From Molanna angustata (taxonomy: Eukaryota; Arthropoda; Insecta; Trichoptera; Molannidae): a DNA stretch of 64,000 nucleotides. The notes under the pieces are model-generated. The model saw nothing but the letters and a program-made list of their open reading frames with translations. It was not told where the DNA came from and did no database searches. Where the stretch lies: assembly GCA_963576475.1 (NCBI GenBank), contig OY754982.1, forward strand, positions 438,501-502,500, given 5' to 3'. Positions 36,377 through 47,608 of the stretch are shown here, piece after piece. A program made the position numbers and the translations under genes. The stretch's first letter is position 1, and every line of letters begins with the position of its first letter.

Positions 36377-36490
36377 AACAAGGAAATGAAGGGGTAGGAA
36401 GGACAAAGAGGTAAGTGAAGGTCATGAAGGTGTCTGCTGCTTAAGGCAACTACTCAATCAACCGGCATATGCTTACATGGTATGCTTTTT
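36377..36490 (+). repeat. Dispersed repeat V, copy 1
   Basis: GAAGGGGTAGGAAGGACAAA, ATGAAGGTGTCTGC and CAACTACTCAATCAACCGGC correspond in order to 53502-53605 in intron 4 of the protease homologue. Confidence 0.55.
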
Positions 36491-36640
36491 CCGGTTTAAG
36501 GCAAGATTAAGGCTTTGAACCGGTTTCGTAGTGACTGCTTCTTTCTCAGGTTCAGGTTCCTCAGTTATTATCCGTCTCGAGAAAGCAACTATAACTGTTT
36601 AAAATAGCCCATTCTCGTCTATAACAAATTGAACTGTCGA

Positions 36641-36875
36641 CAAGTGTGGCTCAGTTGGTACCCGTTGGTTTGGTTAGGTATCCGACTGCTGATCCAACGG
36701 TCCCTGGTTCGAATCCCGGTGGAGACACAGTTTTAAATTCTGTATGAATCTGTGAGATGATTAATATCGTTAAGTCCCATAATGTAGCAACTTTTTATCG
36801 GGTGCGTGTTAAATTTATATTTGACATATTAACTGTTATTTCCCGAAAACTATAAAATGAAATAAAATAAATAAA
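36641..36875 (+). repeat. tRNA-derived SINE (family B), near full length
   Basis: Box A TGGCTCAGTTGG (36647-36658), a partial duplication of the GGTTNGG region, then GACTGCTGATCC, box B GGTTCGAATCC (36706-36716), GGTGGAGACACAG, a body with GGGTGCGTGTTAAATT and an ATAAAATAAATAAAA tail. It is the best reference for family B. Confidence 0.85.
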
Positions 36876-37031
36876 ACTAGTGTATATTGTTCTTCGGGTT
36901 TCAGACATTTCTGGAATCAATTTGCCATTATTATCCTCTACTGTCTTGATCAGTGGCGTAGCTCAACATTTTGGGCCCTCGTGCAAAAACTACGTAAAAG
37001 CCTCTAATAGTTTTTTTTAGCATGAGAATAA

Positions 37032-39134
37032 TTTGCACATTCTATATTGTATATAGGTGCATACTACTGCTACTACATATTTGCACATTCTATATTGTAT
37101 ATAGGTGCATACTACTGCTACTACATATTTGCACATTCTATATTGTATATAGGTGCATACTACTGCTACTACATATTTGCACATTCTATATTGTATATAG
37201 GTGCATACTACTGCTACTACATATTTGCACATTCTATATTGTATATAGGTGCATACTACTGCTACTACATATTTGCACATTCTATATTGTATATAGGTGC
37301 ATACTACTGCTACTACATATTTGCACATTCTATATTGTATATAGGTGCATACTACTGCTACTACATATTTGCACATTCTATATTGTATATAGGTGCATAC
37401 TACTGCTACTACATATTTGCACATTCTATATTGTATATAGGTGCATACTACTGCTACTACATATTTGCACATTCTATATTGTATATAGGTGCATACTACT
37501 GCTACTACATATTTGCACATTCTATATTGTATATAGGTGCATACTACTGCTACTACATATTTGCACATTCTATATTGTATATAGGTGCATACTACTGCTA
37601 CTACATATTTGCACATTCTATATTGTATATAGGTGCATACTACTGCTACTACATATTTGCACATTCTATATTGTATATAGGTGCATACTACTGCTACTAC
37701 ATATTTGCACATTCTATATTGTATATAGGTGCATACTACTGCTACTACATATTTGCACATTCTATATTGTATATAGGTGCATACTACTGCTACTACATAT
37801 TTGCACATTCTATATTGTATATAGGTGCATACTACTGCTACTACATATTTGCACATTCTATATTGTATATAGGTGCATACTACTGCTACTACATATTTGC
37901 ACATTCTATATTGTATATAGGTGCATACTACTGCTACTACATATTTGCACATTCTATATTGTATATAGGTGCATACTACTGCTACTACATATTTGCACAT
38001 TCTATATTGTATATAGGTGCATACTACTGCTACTACATATTTGCACATTCTATATTGTATATAGGTGCATACTACTGCTACTACATATTTGCACATTCTA
38101 TATTGTATATAGGTGCATACTACTGCTACTACATATTTGCACATTCTATATTGTATATAGGTGCATACTACTGCTACTACATATTTGCACATTCTATATT
38201 GTATATAGGTGCATACTACTGCTACTACATATTTGCACATTCTATATTGTATATAGGTGCATACTACTGCTACTACATATTTGCACATTCTATATTGTAT
38301 ATAGGTGCATACTACTGCTACTACATATTTGCACATTCTATATTGTATATAGGTGCATACTACTGCTACTACATATTTGCACATTCTATATTGTATATAG
38401 GTGCATACTACTGCTACTACATATTTGCACATTCTATATTGTATATAGGTGCATACTACTGCTACTACATATTTGCACATTCTATATTGTATATAGGTGC
38501 ATACTACTGCTACTACATATTTGCACATTCTATATTGTATATAGGTGCATACTACTGCTACTACATATTTGCACATTCTATATTGTATATAGGTGCATAC
38601 TACTGCTACTACATATTTGCACATTCTATATTGTATATAGGTGCATACTACTGCTACTACATATTTGCACATTCTATATTGTATATAGGTGCATACTTCT
38701 GCTACTACATATTTGCACATTCTATATTGTATATAGGTGCATACTACTGCTACTACATATTTGCACATTCTATATTGTATATAGGTGCATACTACTGCTA
38801 CTACATATTTGCACATTCTATATTGTATATAGGTGCATACTACTGCTACTACATATTTGCACATTCTATATTGTATATAGGTGCATACTACTGCTACTAC
38901 ATATTTGCACATTCTATATTGTATATAGGTGCATACTACTGCTACTACATATTTGCACATTCTATATTGTATATAGGTGCATACTACTGCTACTACATAT
39001 TTGCACATTCTATATTGTATATAGGTGCATACTACTGCTACTACATATTTGCACATTCTATATTGTATATAGGTGCATACTACTGCTACTACATATTTGC
39101 ACATTCTATATTGTATATAGGTGCATACTACTGC
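37032..39134. repeat. 48-bp minisatellite, left block (~43.8 copies)
   Basis: The unit begins TTTGCACATTCTATATTGTA and ends ACTACTGCTACTACATA. Copies look identical except one A-to-T change at 38698. Since 48 is a multiple of three, no stop arises in three plus-strand or minus-strand frames, giving 700-residue ORFs on both strands. They are not genes: the arrays lack any non-repeat coding flank. Confidence 0.98.
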
Positions 39135-40390
39135 CACAGGCGGTTTCTTAGTGTGTGCATAAGTGCACTGCACTGCTTACTAAAATAAAAAAGAAATATC
39201 CCTAGAAATTTATCAAAACACTTGTAAACATACATTTCAATAATAATATTATGTATGTAGTAAATTTCCTGTAGGTACATGGTGAATGCGCGGTGTAGTC
39301 GTGACCGTGAGTATACTGTAGTACGAAATATATTTCGCGCATGCGCATTAAGGATTATGTGCACTTTCAATAATGCCCGTAAATAAATGTGAGACCTCAT
39401 ACAAATTCTATATTTTGTTCAAAATCGTCGGTGTTATAATGCCTCATTGGTCTACATATGCGTTAGAAAGAGATGTAATCATTCAGTTGTCGTGCACTGC
39501 CCGATCTGCCCCGCACATGCGCATTGAAGACATATTCTGTCCATAATAAGAGTTACCAAAAACATGCGTAAAAACGACCTTTTAGATTTGATTAGTAAAG
39601 ATTATTTTACATTTACTGACGTATAATGTTATACAACGTATAATGTTATACAAATACAACAACATTCAAGTTTGACTGTTTGACCGGTTGTCCACACAGA
39701 ACACAAAGTGTCATTCATCGATTTATCTGTTTTTTAAACAAAACATCTTTCTACAGTGAATAAAGATATGAAATAATATCGACTGAATTGCGTGTTCTTT
39801 ATTCTCGTGGTATTTTTTCAACGTCGATGGAGTGATAACAATTTAAAAACTATTTGAAATACCTACGATCCAGTCTTATAGTAAATTATCATACAATTAT
39901 TTGTACAATCTCAATGACAACTGAGGAGTGCCATCGGTGATTTTCTACGCATTTTTTCTAATATTTTTGAGGATAATACATTATTATATTCTTATTATAA
40001 CAGAAGACTGTCTCATTGCTTTATCAATGGTGTCCAAAAACAAATCCATATTTAAAACAATCGTGTAATCGAAGTGTTTATACAAATGAAAGTGTCGAAA
40101 GTTTTTTTTTTCATTTGCATCTAGATATACCCAGTGTGAGTACCTACCTAGCATTTAATGAAACTTTAATTTATAAGAAATATCCATTTTTTATACAAAT
40201 AAAAAATGTTTTTATATATTTTTTATTGTGATGTATTTGGCCAAACGATATGAAAATCTTAATTAAAATTAACTTATAAAATCTTACTGTAGTCATTTAT
40301 TTGTAATACAAAAATTTTGAATTTCTCGCTTGTGTATTTAATTTTTATTAATCCCTTTGTACATAATATATGCAAATTTATTACACACTC

Positions 40391-40600
40391 GTAGGCTTAT
40401 TGCCATTAGGCAATTCATTCCAATCAACTTATAGAGTTATATAAAGGATCGGGTTATATTTCCAGATGAGGTATAGTTTTAATTGTGTTTTCAGTCTAGC
40501 TCTATGAGACGATAAATATCTATCCAGAAAGTGTCAATTTGTTATTGGGTACGTGTGTGTTAAATTAATATTTGAATAAGTACATTTAAATTTCTTGAGA
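40391..40600 (-). repeat. SINE family B and LINE-tail fragments inside the inner hAT element
   Basis: GGCTTATTGCCATTAGGCAA is the inverted LINE/SINE tail motif. Further on, GTTATTGGGTACGTGTGTGT followed by TAAATTAATATTTGA resembles the 3' body of SINE B (read on plus). The pieces are diverged. Confidence 0.4.
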
Positions 40601-40697
40601 AAAAAAAATACAATCGACTATTTTATGATAACATATACCATATACGCATAGATTGGACTTTTTTCCTACTAGTAATCAAATAAATTTGTCAAAAAAT

Positions 40698-40820
40698 AAT
40701 AAATACTTCCTTGCATCCTGTATAAGTGGCGAATTAAGTGGCATTTGGCAATTCTTCCAACTTAACAGTGTTTAAAACCCACAGAAGCAATAATTGCGTA
40801 AGAAATATAAAGATGAATGT
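40698..40820 (-). repeat. SINE family A fragment inside the inner hAT element
   Basis: AATACTTCCTTGCATCCTGT, GGCAATTCTTCCAACTTAAC, AGTGTTTAAAACCCACAGAA and ATTGCGTAAGAAAT follow the order of the SINE at 30787-30998. The tRNA head is missing. Confidence 0.6.
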
Positions 40821-40893
40821 AGGTACATATTATTATGTTTATGTAAATATGCACCGCCTATAATTTCAATCACGAGCCGCCTCTGACTACTGC

Positions 40894-42159
40894 TACTACA
40901 TATTTGCACATTCTATATTGTATATAGGTGCATACTACTGCTACTACATATTTGCACATTCTATATTGTATATAGGTGCATACTACTGCTACTACATATT
41001 TGCACATTCTATATTGTATATAGGTGCATACTACTGCTACTACATATTTGCACATTCTATATTGTATATAGGTGCATACTACTGCTACTACATATTTGCA
41101 CATTCTATATTGTATATAGGTGCATACTACTGCTACTACATATTTGCACATTCTATATTGTATATAGGTGCATACTACTGCTACTACATATTTGCACATT
41201 CTATATTGTATATAGGTGCATACTACTGCTACTACATATTTGCACATTCTATATTGTATATAGGTGCATACTACTGCTACTACATATTTGCACATTCTAT
41301 ATTGTATATAGGTGCATACTACTGCTACTACATATTTGCACATTCTATATTGTATATAGGTGCATACTACTGCTACTACATATTTGCACATTCTATATTG
41401 TATATAGGTGCATACTACTGCTACTACATATTTGCACATTCTATATTGTATATAGGTGCATACTACTGCTACTACATATTTGCACATTCTATATTGTATA
41501 TAGGTGCATACTACTGCTACTACATATTTGCACATTCTATATTGTATATAGGTGCATACTACTGCTACTACATATTTGCACATTCTATATTGTATATAGG
41601 TGCATACTACTGCTACTACATATTTGCACATTCTATATTGTATATAGGTGCATACTACTGCTACTACATATTTGCACATTCTATATTGTATATAGGTGCA
41701 TACTACTGCTACTACATATTTGCACATTCTATATTGTATATAGGTGCATACTACTGCTACTACATATTTGCACATTCTATATTGTATATAGGTGCATACT
41801 ACTGCTACTACATATTTGCACATTCTATATTGTATATAGGTGCATACTACTGCTACTACATATTTGCACATTCTATATTGTATATAGGTGCATACTACTG
41901 CTACTACATATTTGCACATTCTATATTGTATATAGGTGCATACTACTGCTACTACATATTTGCACATTCTATATTGTATATAGGTGCATACTACTGCTAC
42001 TACATATTTGCACATTCTATATTGTATATAGGTGCATACTACTGCTACTACATATTTGCACATTCTATATTGTATATAGGTGCATACTACTGCTACTACA
42101 TATTTGCACATTCTATATTGTATATAGGTGCATACTACTGCTACTACATATTTGCACAT
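40894..42159. repeat. 48-bp minisatellite, right block (~26.4 copies)
   Basis: Same unit as the left block and in phase with it once one copy of the 8-bp target duplication is removed; together they give about 70.2 copies. No variant was noticed in this block. Long ORFs across it are artefacts. Confidence 0.98.
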
Positions 42160-42317
42160 AATAAATATTCTCATAAGAGTACATAAGAAAACAATAAAAG
42201 ACCAAGGTTACCGCTTTTAATTTTTTTATTTTGAAATTACGAAATCACTTCTAAATTTTAAAGTATTTTCTTAATTTTGTACGTAATGTTCAAGTCTGAA
42301 TTGATAACACATTTATT

Positions 42318-43345
42318 AATATTGTGTTTAGTTAATTTGGTCCCCTGGTCAAGCTGGGCCCTCATGCTTTGATTAACCCTGCTGTTAATATTGTGTTTAA
42401 TTAATTTTGTGTTTAGTTTTATTGTGTTTAGTTAATTGTGTTTAGTTTTATTGTGTTTAGTTAATTGTGTTTAGTTAATATTGTGTTTAGTTCATTTGGT
42501 CCCCTTGTCAAGCTGGGCCCTCATGCTTTGATTAACCCTGCTGTTAATATTGTGATTAATTAATTTTGTGTTTAGTTTTATTGTGTTTATTTTTATTGTG
42601 TTTAGTTAATATTTTGTTTAGTTAATTTGGTCCCCTTGTCAAGCTGGGCTCTCATGCTTTGATTTTTTTTTTTTTTCTATCCAAAAATATACAGTATATA
42701 TGAGATACAAAATATCTTAAGAAAATATAAGCTTATTCATACATAGTTAACATACAATGTAAATATAAGTTTCATATCTCATTTCAATAAATATCAATTT
42801 ACCACTTCACTGGTGCTTACATAGTTTAAGCCATATCTTTTTGTTTGTATCTTTGTTACTAGCCCCCTCACTAGGCATAGCCTGTGCTAAGGTGAGCTAG
42901 TTTTATGTTATTGTCTATTACGTTGTTTATTTATAGATAAATTTACATATTATATAAGTACATGTACATATATACGCTACGCATTCAAAACGTATGCATC
43001 TTTCCTTCTAAATACAATATTTCATTTTGAGTCATGCACACACAACCAAAAATTGTGGAAATAAATTATTTGTTTCACTTTTTTTCAATTGTCTATTCTG
43101 TTGTTAGTAATGATTGACCCTGCTGTTAATATTGTGTTTAGTTTTATTGTGTTTTGTATTGTGTTTAGTTAATATTGTGTTTAGTTAACTTGGATCCCTT
43201 GTCAAGCTGCGCCCTCATACTTTGATTGACCCTGTTGTTAATATTGTGTTTAGTTTAATTGTGTTTTGTATTGTATTTAGTTAATTTGGACCCCTTGTCA
43301 AGCTGGTTCCTCATGCTTTGCTAGACCCTGCTGTTGGTGGTTACG
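42318..43345. repeat. Subterminal repeats of the large hAT-like element
   Basis: Five copies of CAAGCTGGGCCCTCATGCTT (variants) at about 42350, 42510, 42643, 43203 and 43295, each embedded in ATTGTGTTTAGTTAATTTGG and ACCCTGCTGTTAATATTGTG. Such clustered subterminal repeats are typical transposase-binding regions of hAT elements (inference). Confidence 0.75.
42668..43105 (-). mobile_element. Retroposon fragment (family W) inserted in the subterminal repeats
   Basis: The third subterminal copy is split after CTTTGATT by a T-rich tract and resumes at GATTGACCCTGCTG. The insert holds CCCCTCACTAGGCATAGCCT, also found in related form at 32650. A duplicated TGATT may be part of the target site. Confidence 0.5.
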
Positions 43346-43359
43346 ACACTGGTCTAGAT

Positions 43360-43815
43360 TGCATATATTTCAATTCCAGTGTTGAAATAAGTACCGCGGT
43401 ATTAATTTATATCCGAATATGTAGGTACAGTTTTATATGAATGTGCGGTGGCGTCTGTTACCTTCCCATACTGTTGGTTGGTTGGAGCAAAGTAAAAAGT
43501 AAGCAGTTCATAATTCACCAGTTAACGTTCCTCTTGGGACAGAAGGTAGAGGTGGAGTGGAGTGGAGTGTATATACATAATATTATTATATGTGTGAGTA
43601 CTGTGAAGATGGGTATTATACGGAAAGTTAAATGCTGGTATAACTTTACCATGGAAATCTCACAGTTTATATCTAATAATACATATATACATATCTAATG
43701 GGTTGTTCAGAAAGGCTTTTCTTTTTATTTTTGATATCAATAAAAATGTAAAAGTAGAACGATTGATTGGGAATCACCTCTACCACAAGCCACCTCTTTC
43801 TTATTTTTTACTGCT
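43360..43815. other. No gene recognised
   Basis: An 85-residue ORF at 43441-43698 has no recognised domain. Confidence 0.4.
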
Positions 43816-43817
43816 CA

Positions 43818-43958
43818 GCCCCCCTAGACAACGTGTCATTTAGCCAAGAAAAGAAACAAGTACCTATGGAAGTGACAGTTGCCAGTCACGTGACAACTGT
43901 CACTTCTATACATTGAGTTATCTTTTCTTGAGCTAAATGACACTTCGTCTAGGGGGGC
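43818..43958. mobile_element. Fold-back (MITE-like) element, ~140 bp
   Basis: GCCCCCCTAGAC, GTGTCATTTAGC, CAAGAAAAGA and GAAGTGACAGTTG on the left are mirrored on the right by CAACTGTCACTTC, TCTTTTCTTG, GCTAAATGACAC and GTCTAGGGGGGC. The centre is GCCAGTCACGTGAC. Confidence 0.82.
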
Positions 43959-44049
43959 AGCACACTGTACACATATTTTCATCATTTGTAGAAAACATTT
44001 TTAATTAATCTACTAATTAATCTACTACTGAAATTTTAATTAATACAAA

Positions 44050-44212
44050 TAAAAAACGTGTTTAAAATAAATTCCACTATTTATTAAGACTACAACTTAC
44101 AACCGATTTCGTGCAAAACACAAAGTAGTCATGTAGTGGTAGTGCTTAGCACGAAACCGGCTGTCGGTTGTAGTCTTAATAAATAGAGTAATTTATTTTA
44201 AACACGTTTTTA
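44050..44212. repeat. Hairpin made of two inverted copies of repeat Q
   Basis: AAACGTGTTTAAAATAAATT and ATTTATTAAGACTACAACTT on the left face their inverse on the right (GTTGTAGTCTTAATAAATAG, AATTTATTTTAAACACGTTT). The centre carries CACGAAACCGGCTGTCGG. Related to the single arm at 13280. Confidence 0.75.
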
Positions 44213-44605
44213 ATTTTTATTTATTAAAATTTTTAATTAATTTAAATGGAATTCCATCAAGAACTGACGATCTAATTACAATTTAAAATCATCATAAAAT
44301 AGTGTAGTTTGCTGAAACAACAGCTTTCCGAACAACCTATATTGTATGTATATAATATTGCCCATCGGATTATCAACAGGTTGTAAATAGGTTATTTTTA
44401 TCACTTGATGTTATTTGCTGTTACGTGAAGTTTGTAGCACATCATATTTATCTGTTACATACATACTTCTTTATACATTCATCTGAGATTCAATATACCT
44501 ACTTCAATATCTTTCAGTAGGAACATTTCGAAGATATTTATTTATAAGAAATAATTCGTGAATCATTTGGTTTCCTTTAAAAAAATCGTTTGCATTATAA
44601 ATAAA

Positions 44606-44900
44606 TGAAAGTGAATTCCTTGAGGTGGTTTGGACATATTGAAAGAATGAATGATGAACGACTGACCAAAAAAATATACATGGATGTTAGAGATGAAGTG
44701 AATAGCCCCGGAAAAGGATGGCATGACCATGTGAATGATATTTTGAAAGAAGAAAATATAAGAAGCTTGAAAAATTGGCGAGCATGTATGAGACGATGCA
44801 TGGATGTAAAGGAAGCTAGGAATGTGCGCAAAAATAGAGGAGTATGACGCTCGGTTCTCTCTGCTTACCGCGTAAAGGATATGGCGTGATGGCATGTATG
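44606..44900 (+). mobile_element. RTE-like LINE, C-terminus and 3' end
   Basis: The 80-residue frame MKVNSLRWFGHIERMNDERL, TKKIYMDVRDEVNSPGKGWH, DHVNDILKEENIRSLKNWRA is the conserved C-terminus of the family also seen at 51410. The 3' UTR ends GATGGCATGTATGTATGTAT, the family's ATGT-type tail. 5'-truncated. Confidence 0.88.
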
Positions 44901-45235
44901 TATGTATGTATGTTATTTCAAGCTTCGGCTGTCAGGCACCACCTTCGAATAGTGATTCCACTATTTTCTATTATCATCACAGTGTGTTCCGTTATAGCCG
45001 GATAGTCAAAAATACAACAGGCAAAATAACATGACACATAGTTCTGTAATTAGTCTCACCACCATTTCTGAATGTTGCCTTTGTAGGTGAGACAAGGCTG
45101 GTGTGTGGGCACACACGCATGTGTCGTCCTTACTTTAATAGGTCTCATTTCAACGAAAACAAGTAGATAATTTGACTTTCGATAAAAAATATGTGCATTT
45201 TAGTAGAAAGTACATCTTAAACTTTTTTATCTTAA

Positions 45236-45562
45236 TAATTGAATTTAGTGACGACATCGTTTCATATAATTTGTATGGCAGTATAGACTACACAATATAT
45301 TCGGGACTCTTAATAGTTTGATACTTAATCTCCAAACATACATACATACCATCAAGCTGTTTTCATATAATGGATACGAAAAAGGACTTCCATACTATCA
45401 TATCCTGACATACACACCTACACGTTTTGTATAGAAAACAAAATATCTTAAAATATTTAATAATTTGTATTTACCTAAGTGTTTTATAGTTTGGTACATA
45501 TTCTTCAACTATACATACTATCCCCATCGATAGTTGGATCTCATGTATTACATGCAACTAGT
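45236..45562 (+). repeat. Dispersed repeat T, copy 2
   Basis: Ordered matches to 13547-13865: GAATTTAGTGACGACATCGT, TTTGTATGGCAGTATA, AGTTTGATACTTAATCTCC and TATAGTTTGGTACATATTCT. Same orientation. Confidence 0.7.
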
Positions 45563-45599
45563 AATACATAATATAAATGAAATATTAGAAAACGAATAA

Positions 45600-46870
45600 A
45601 ACAAAGAAGTGTCTGCAATGATAGGTGTGCATGGCGTTTGGTTTTGTCTACCTACCCCATATGTTACACTACGCAATGTCAAATGCATTTTTAGCCTTCA
45701 AAAAATTCCCATATTTTTCCAGAGCTTTCGCTTTCAATTCTGTTATATGATTTATGCATTTACCTCCGCAATTTTCGCAGACAGATTAAAATATGAATGG
45801 TGCATGTAATAAACGTGGATATTGATTCAAGAGAAAATGTTGATATACCTATATCTCTCGCAGACGGGAGATGTGGAGGCTGGTGGCTGGTGGCTATACA
45901 GGGACGAGGAAAACTATAGTCCAGGATCCAGACGATACAACCAACAGACAATACACGGGTTTTTACTTCCACTTATTGCATATCCATTGATTGTCTCTGG
46001 AATTCGAGAAACGCTTCATAGAAAATATCCACGTTTAAAATTATTTAACAAATTGCTTATCTACTATCAACGACTCAAGTACGAAAATATTTATTTTATT
46101 TTAAAACGTTTCAGATAGATGTAGTTTGTTTCCGGCAAAAAAACTTGAGAATTTTCGTCGTGGACAGGAGAGGTTTGCACATACATAAACCAACCAAGCA
46201 GAAAACCAAAATTTGCACTCTTAAGTTATTTGCAAACAACTATGCTAAGTGTGATTCTTATTTATTATGTCCCATTCTGATCCGTTTCAGAGTACGAAAA
46301 CGTCTTAAACCAAAGAGCGACCGTGGATAAAATGATTTTATCCGCGCGGTGTGACATAATGAGTCCCGTATAAATGCAGTCAACTTTTTGACATTTCTCA
46401 TATACTAAAATTCAGACGGATAAATTTAGACGAATCAGAATAGGACACATTGATAAAAAAGGATATACTTTAGAAATAAATTACCAAATACCTGTTTATT
46501 TTTCTTTAATTCAAGTTTTCATAAAATGAAAAGGTTTCAAGACTTAATTAATGCATTTATGACAGTTGTCTCCTCTTTCCTATTACTTTGATTTAATCAT
46601 TTGTCTTAGTTTTATTTTTGCGTTTTTTTATGATGTACTAGTAAATTAATTATGTATCATTTGTAAATTTTTGTAATTAATATTGATTATCCTATTGAAT
46701 AATGCATGGAGTTTTTACTGGTCCACTAATAAAGCAATGCAACGTTGTTTGTTTTATAACATTGTGTAGACTGTGTAACTCTCTATCAACCAATAAATAA
46801 AATAAAATATTTATGGGAAAAAATCTTGCTTCCCTTAATCACCTTTTCCCTTACCTCATTGTTATGATCT
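45600..46870. other. Unassigned region with an unexplained 98-residue ORF
   Basis: The plus frame 45822-46118 contains QTGDVEAGGWWLYRDEENYS and YNQQTIHGFLLPLIAYPLIV. Its composition is more protein-like than most chance frames here, but no domain is recognised and no flanking exons were found. It may be a transposon relic. The rest is AT-rich. Confidence 0.3.
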
Positions 46871-46872
46871 TT

Positions 46873-47364
46873 GGCCTTACTCTCTACTGCAAATCCGATC
46901 TCTATCTCCAATTTTTCGCTAAGATCCTACCTTTGTAACAGAGAATCATGTGGTGGATAGGTATGTAATTGTCGTGATAGTCGATAATTTGGATCTACGC
47001 AAGCAAGACCCCGTTTCCACTTGTCGTGTGTTAGATCCGACAAAATGTCGGGTGATCTAGTGGCAATAAATTTTAAATCTAGCTGTTCACACTTGTCGTT
47101 ATCGTGTGAACATCTCCATTTAAAATATATTGCCACTAGATCACCCGACATTTTGTCGAACCTAACACACGACAAGTGGGAACGGGCAGTATGGCTAGAT
47201 TTCATTTTCGAATTTCCGCTAAGAACTTACCTACATGTCGTCTGCGTAGACGCAAATTATCGACTATTACGATCAAAACATACCTACCTTTCATATTATT
47301 CTTCGTTACAAAGGTAGGTTCTTAGCGAAAAATTGGGATCGGATTAGCATTAGAATGTAAGGCC
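46873..47364. mobile_element. Fold-back MITE, ~490 bp
   Basis: Outer arms start GGCCTTAC and end GTAAGGCC. Inside, AATTTTTCGCTAAGA and TCCTACCTTTGTAAC mirror GTTACAAAGGTAGGTTCTTA. The inner 70-base arm with ACTTGTCGTGTGTTAG, CGACAAAATGTCGGGTGATC and TAGTGGCAATA is mirrored with only a few mismatches around a centre near 47097. The overlapping ORFs on both strands are copies of each other because of the symmetry. Confidence 0.85.
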
Positions 47365-47449
47365 GAAGTCTATTTCTGTTTGATTTTTTTTGGTTTTAAA
47401 AAATTATACCATAAATCGTTGTGCCAAACTTACAAAAGGCTTACCAGTT

Positions 47450-47525
47450 ACCAGCTGGAGTTAATTGTATGATATTTCCTTATGGCAATAAACCAGCCTA
47501 TTTACATTTTCATTCGCACATCAAT
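47450..47525 (+). repeat. LINE/SINE tail fragment
   Basis: GATATTTCCTTATGGCAATA followed by AACCAGCC matches the tail shared by the LINE at 51031-51075 and SINE family A. Confidence 0.4.
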
Positions 47526-47579
47526 TTACTGATACAGTTGTGTATTAAAAGAAAACATTCTCTTAAATAATTTCAATAG

Positions 47580-47585
47580 TTTTAT
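47580..47585 (-). terminator. Polyadenylation signal of the protease-homologue gene
   Basis: AATAAA on the minus strand about 24 bases after the TGA stop at 47609. A short 3' UTR would follow. Confidence 0.7.
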
Positions 47586-47608
47586 TGATATAATTGTCAA
47601 AATCATCT

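Larger units (their letters stand above)
39135..40885. mobile_element. Second hAT-like element inserted inside the 48-bp array
   Basis: The 1751-bp insert starts CACAGGCGGTTTC and ends, inverted, CAGAGGCGGCTCG (8 of the first 9 bases match). It is flanked by a perfect 8-bp duplication, ACTACTGC, at 39127-39134 and 40886-40893, and the 48-bp repeat resumes in register. No transposase frame is present; a 71-residue ORF at 40016-40231 has no recognised domain. It contains fragments of SINE families A and B. Confidence 0.9.
36951..43351. mobile_element. Large non-autonomous hAT-like element built on a minisatellite
   Basis: The left terminus CAGTGGCGTAGCTC (36951) matches the inverted right terminus CAGTGTCGTAACC at 10 of the first 12 positions. 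Flanking 8-mers GTCTTGAT (36943-36950) and GTCTAGAT (43352-43359) agree at 7 of 8, the target length of hAT elements. The left subterminal GGGCCCTCGTGCAAAAAC corresponds to the inverted right end of the 440-bp element at 4826-5265, and the right subterminal CCCTTGTCAAGCTG region to its inverted left end. No transposase is present. The interior is a 48-bp array, a nested hAT-like insertion, subterminal repeats and a retroposon fragment. Removing the inner insertion leaves about 4.64 kb. Confidence 0.75.

Noticed and set aside
36641..36720. Functional tRNA gene
   Set aside because: The region between box A and the anticodon arm carries a duplication and a SINE body follows directly.
37017..39188. 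Three overlapping ORFs of 709-718 residues
   Set aside because: They are translations of a 48-bp tandem repeat whose length is a multiple of three; open on both strands and without unique coding flanks.
40870..42186. ORFs of 422 and 434 residues
   Set aside because: Same 48-bp minisatellite, right block; artefact of repeat length.
46927..47317. Two related ORFs on opposite strands as a gene pair
   Set aside because: They arise from the symmetric arms of a fold-back MITE; the resemblance is due to the inverted repeat.
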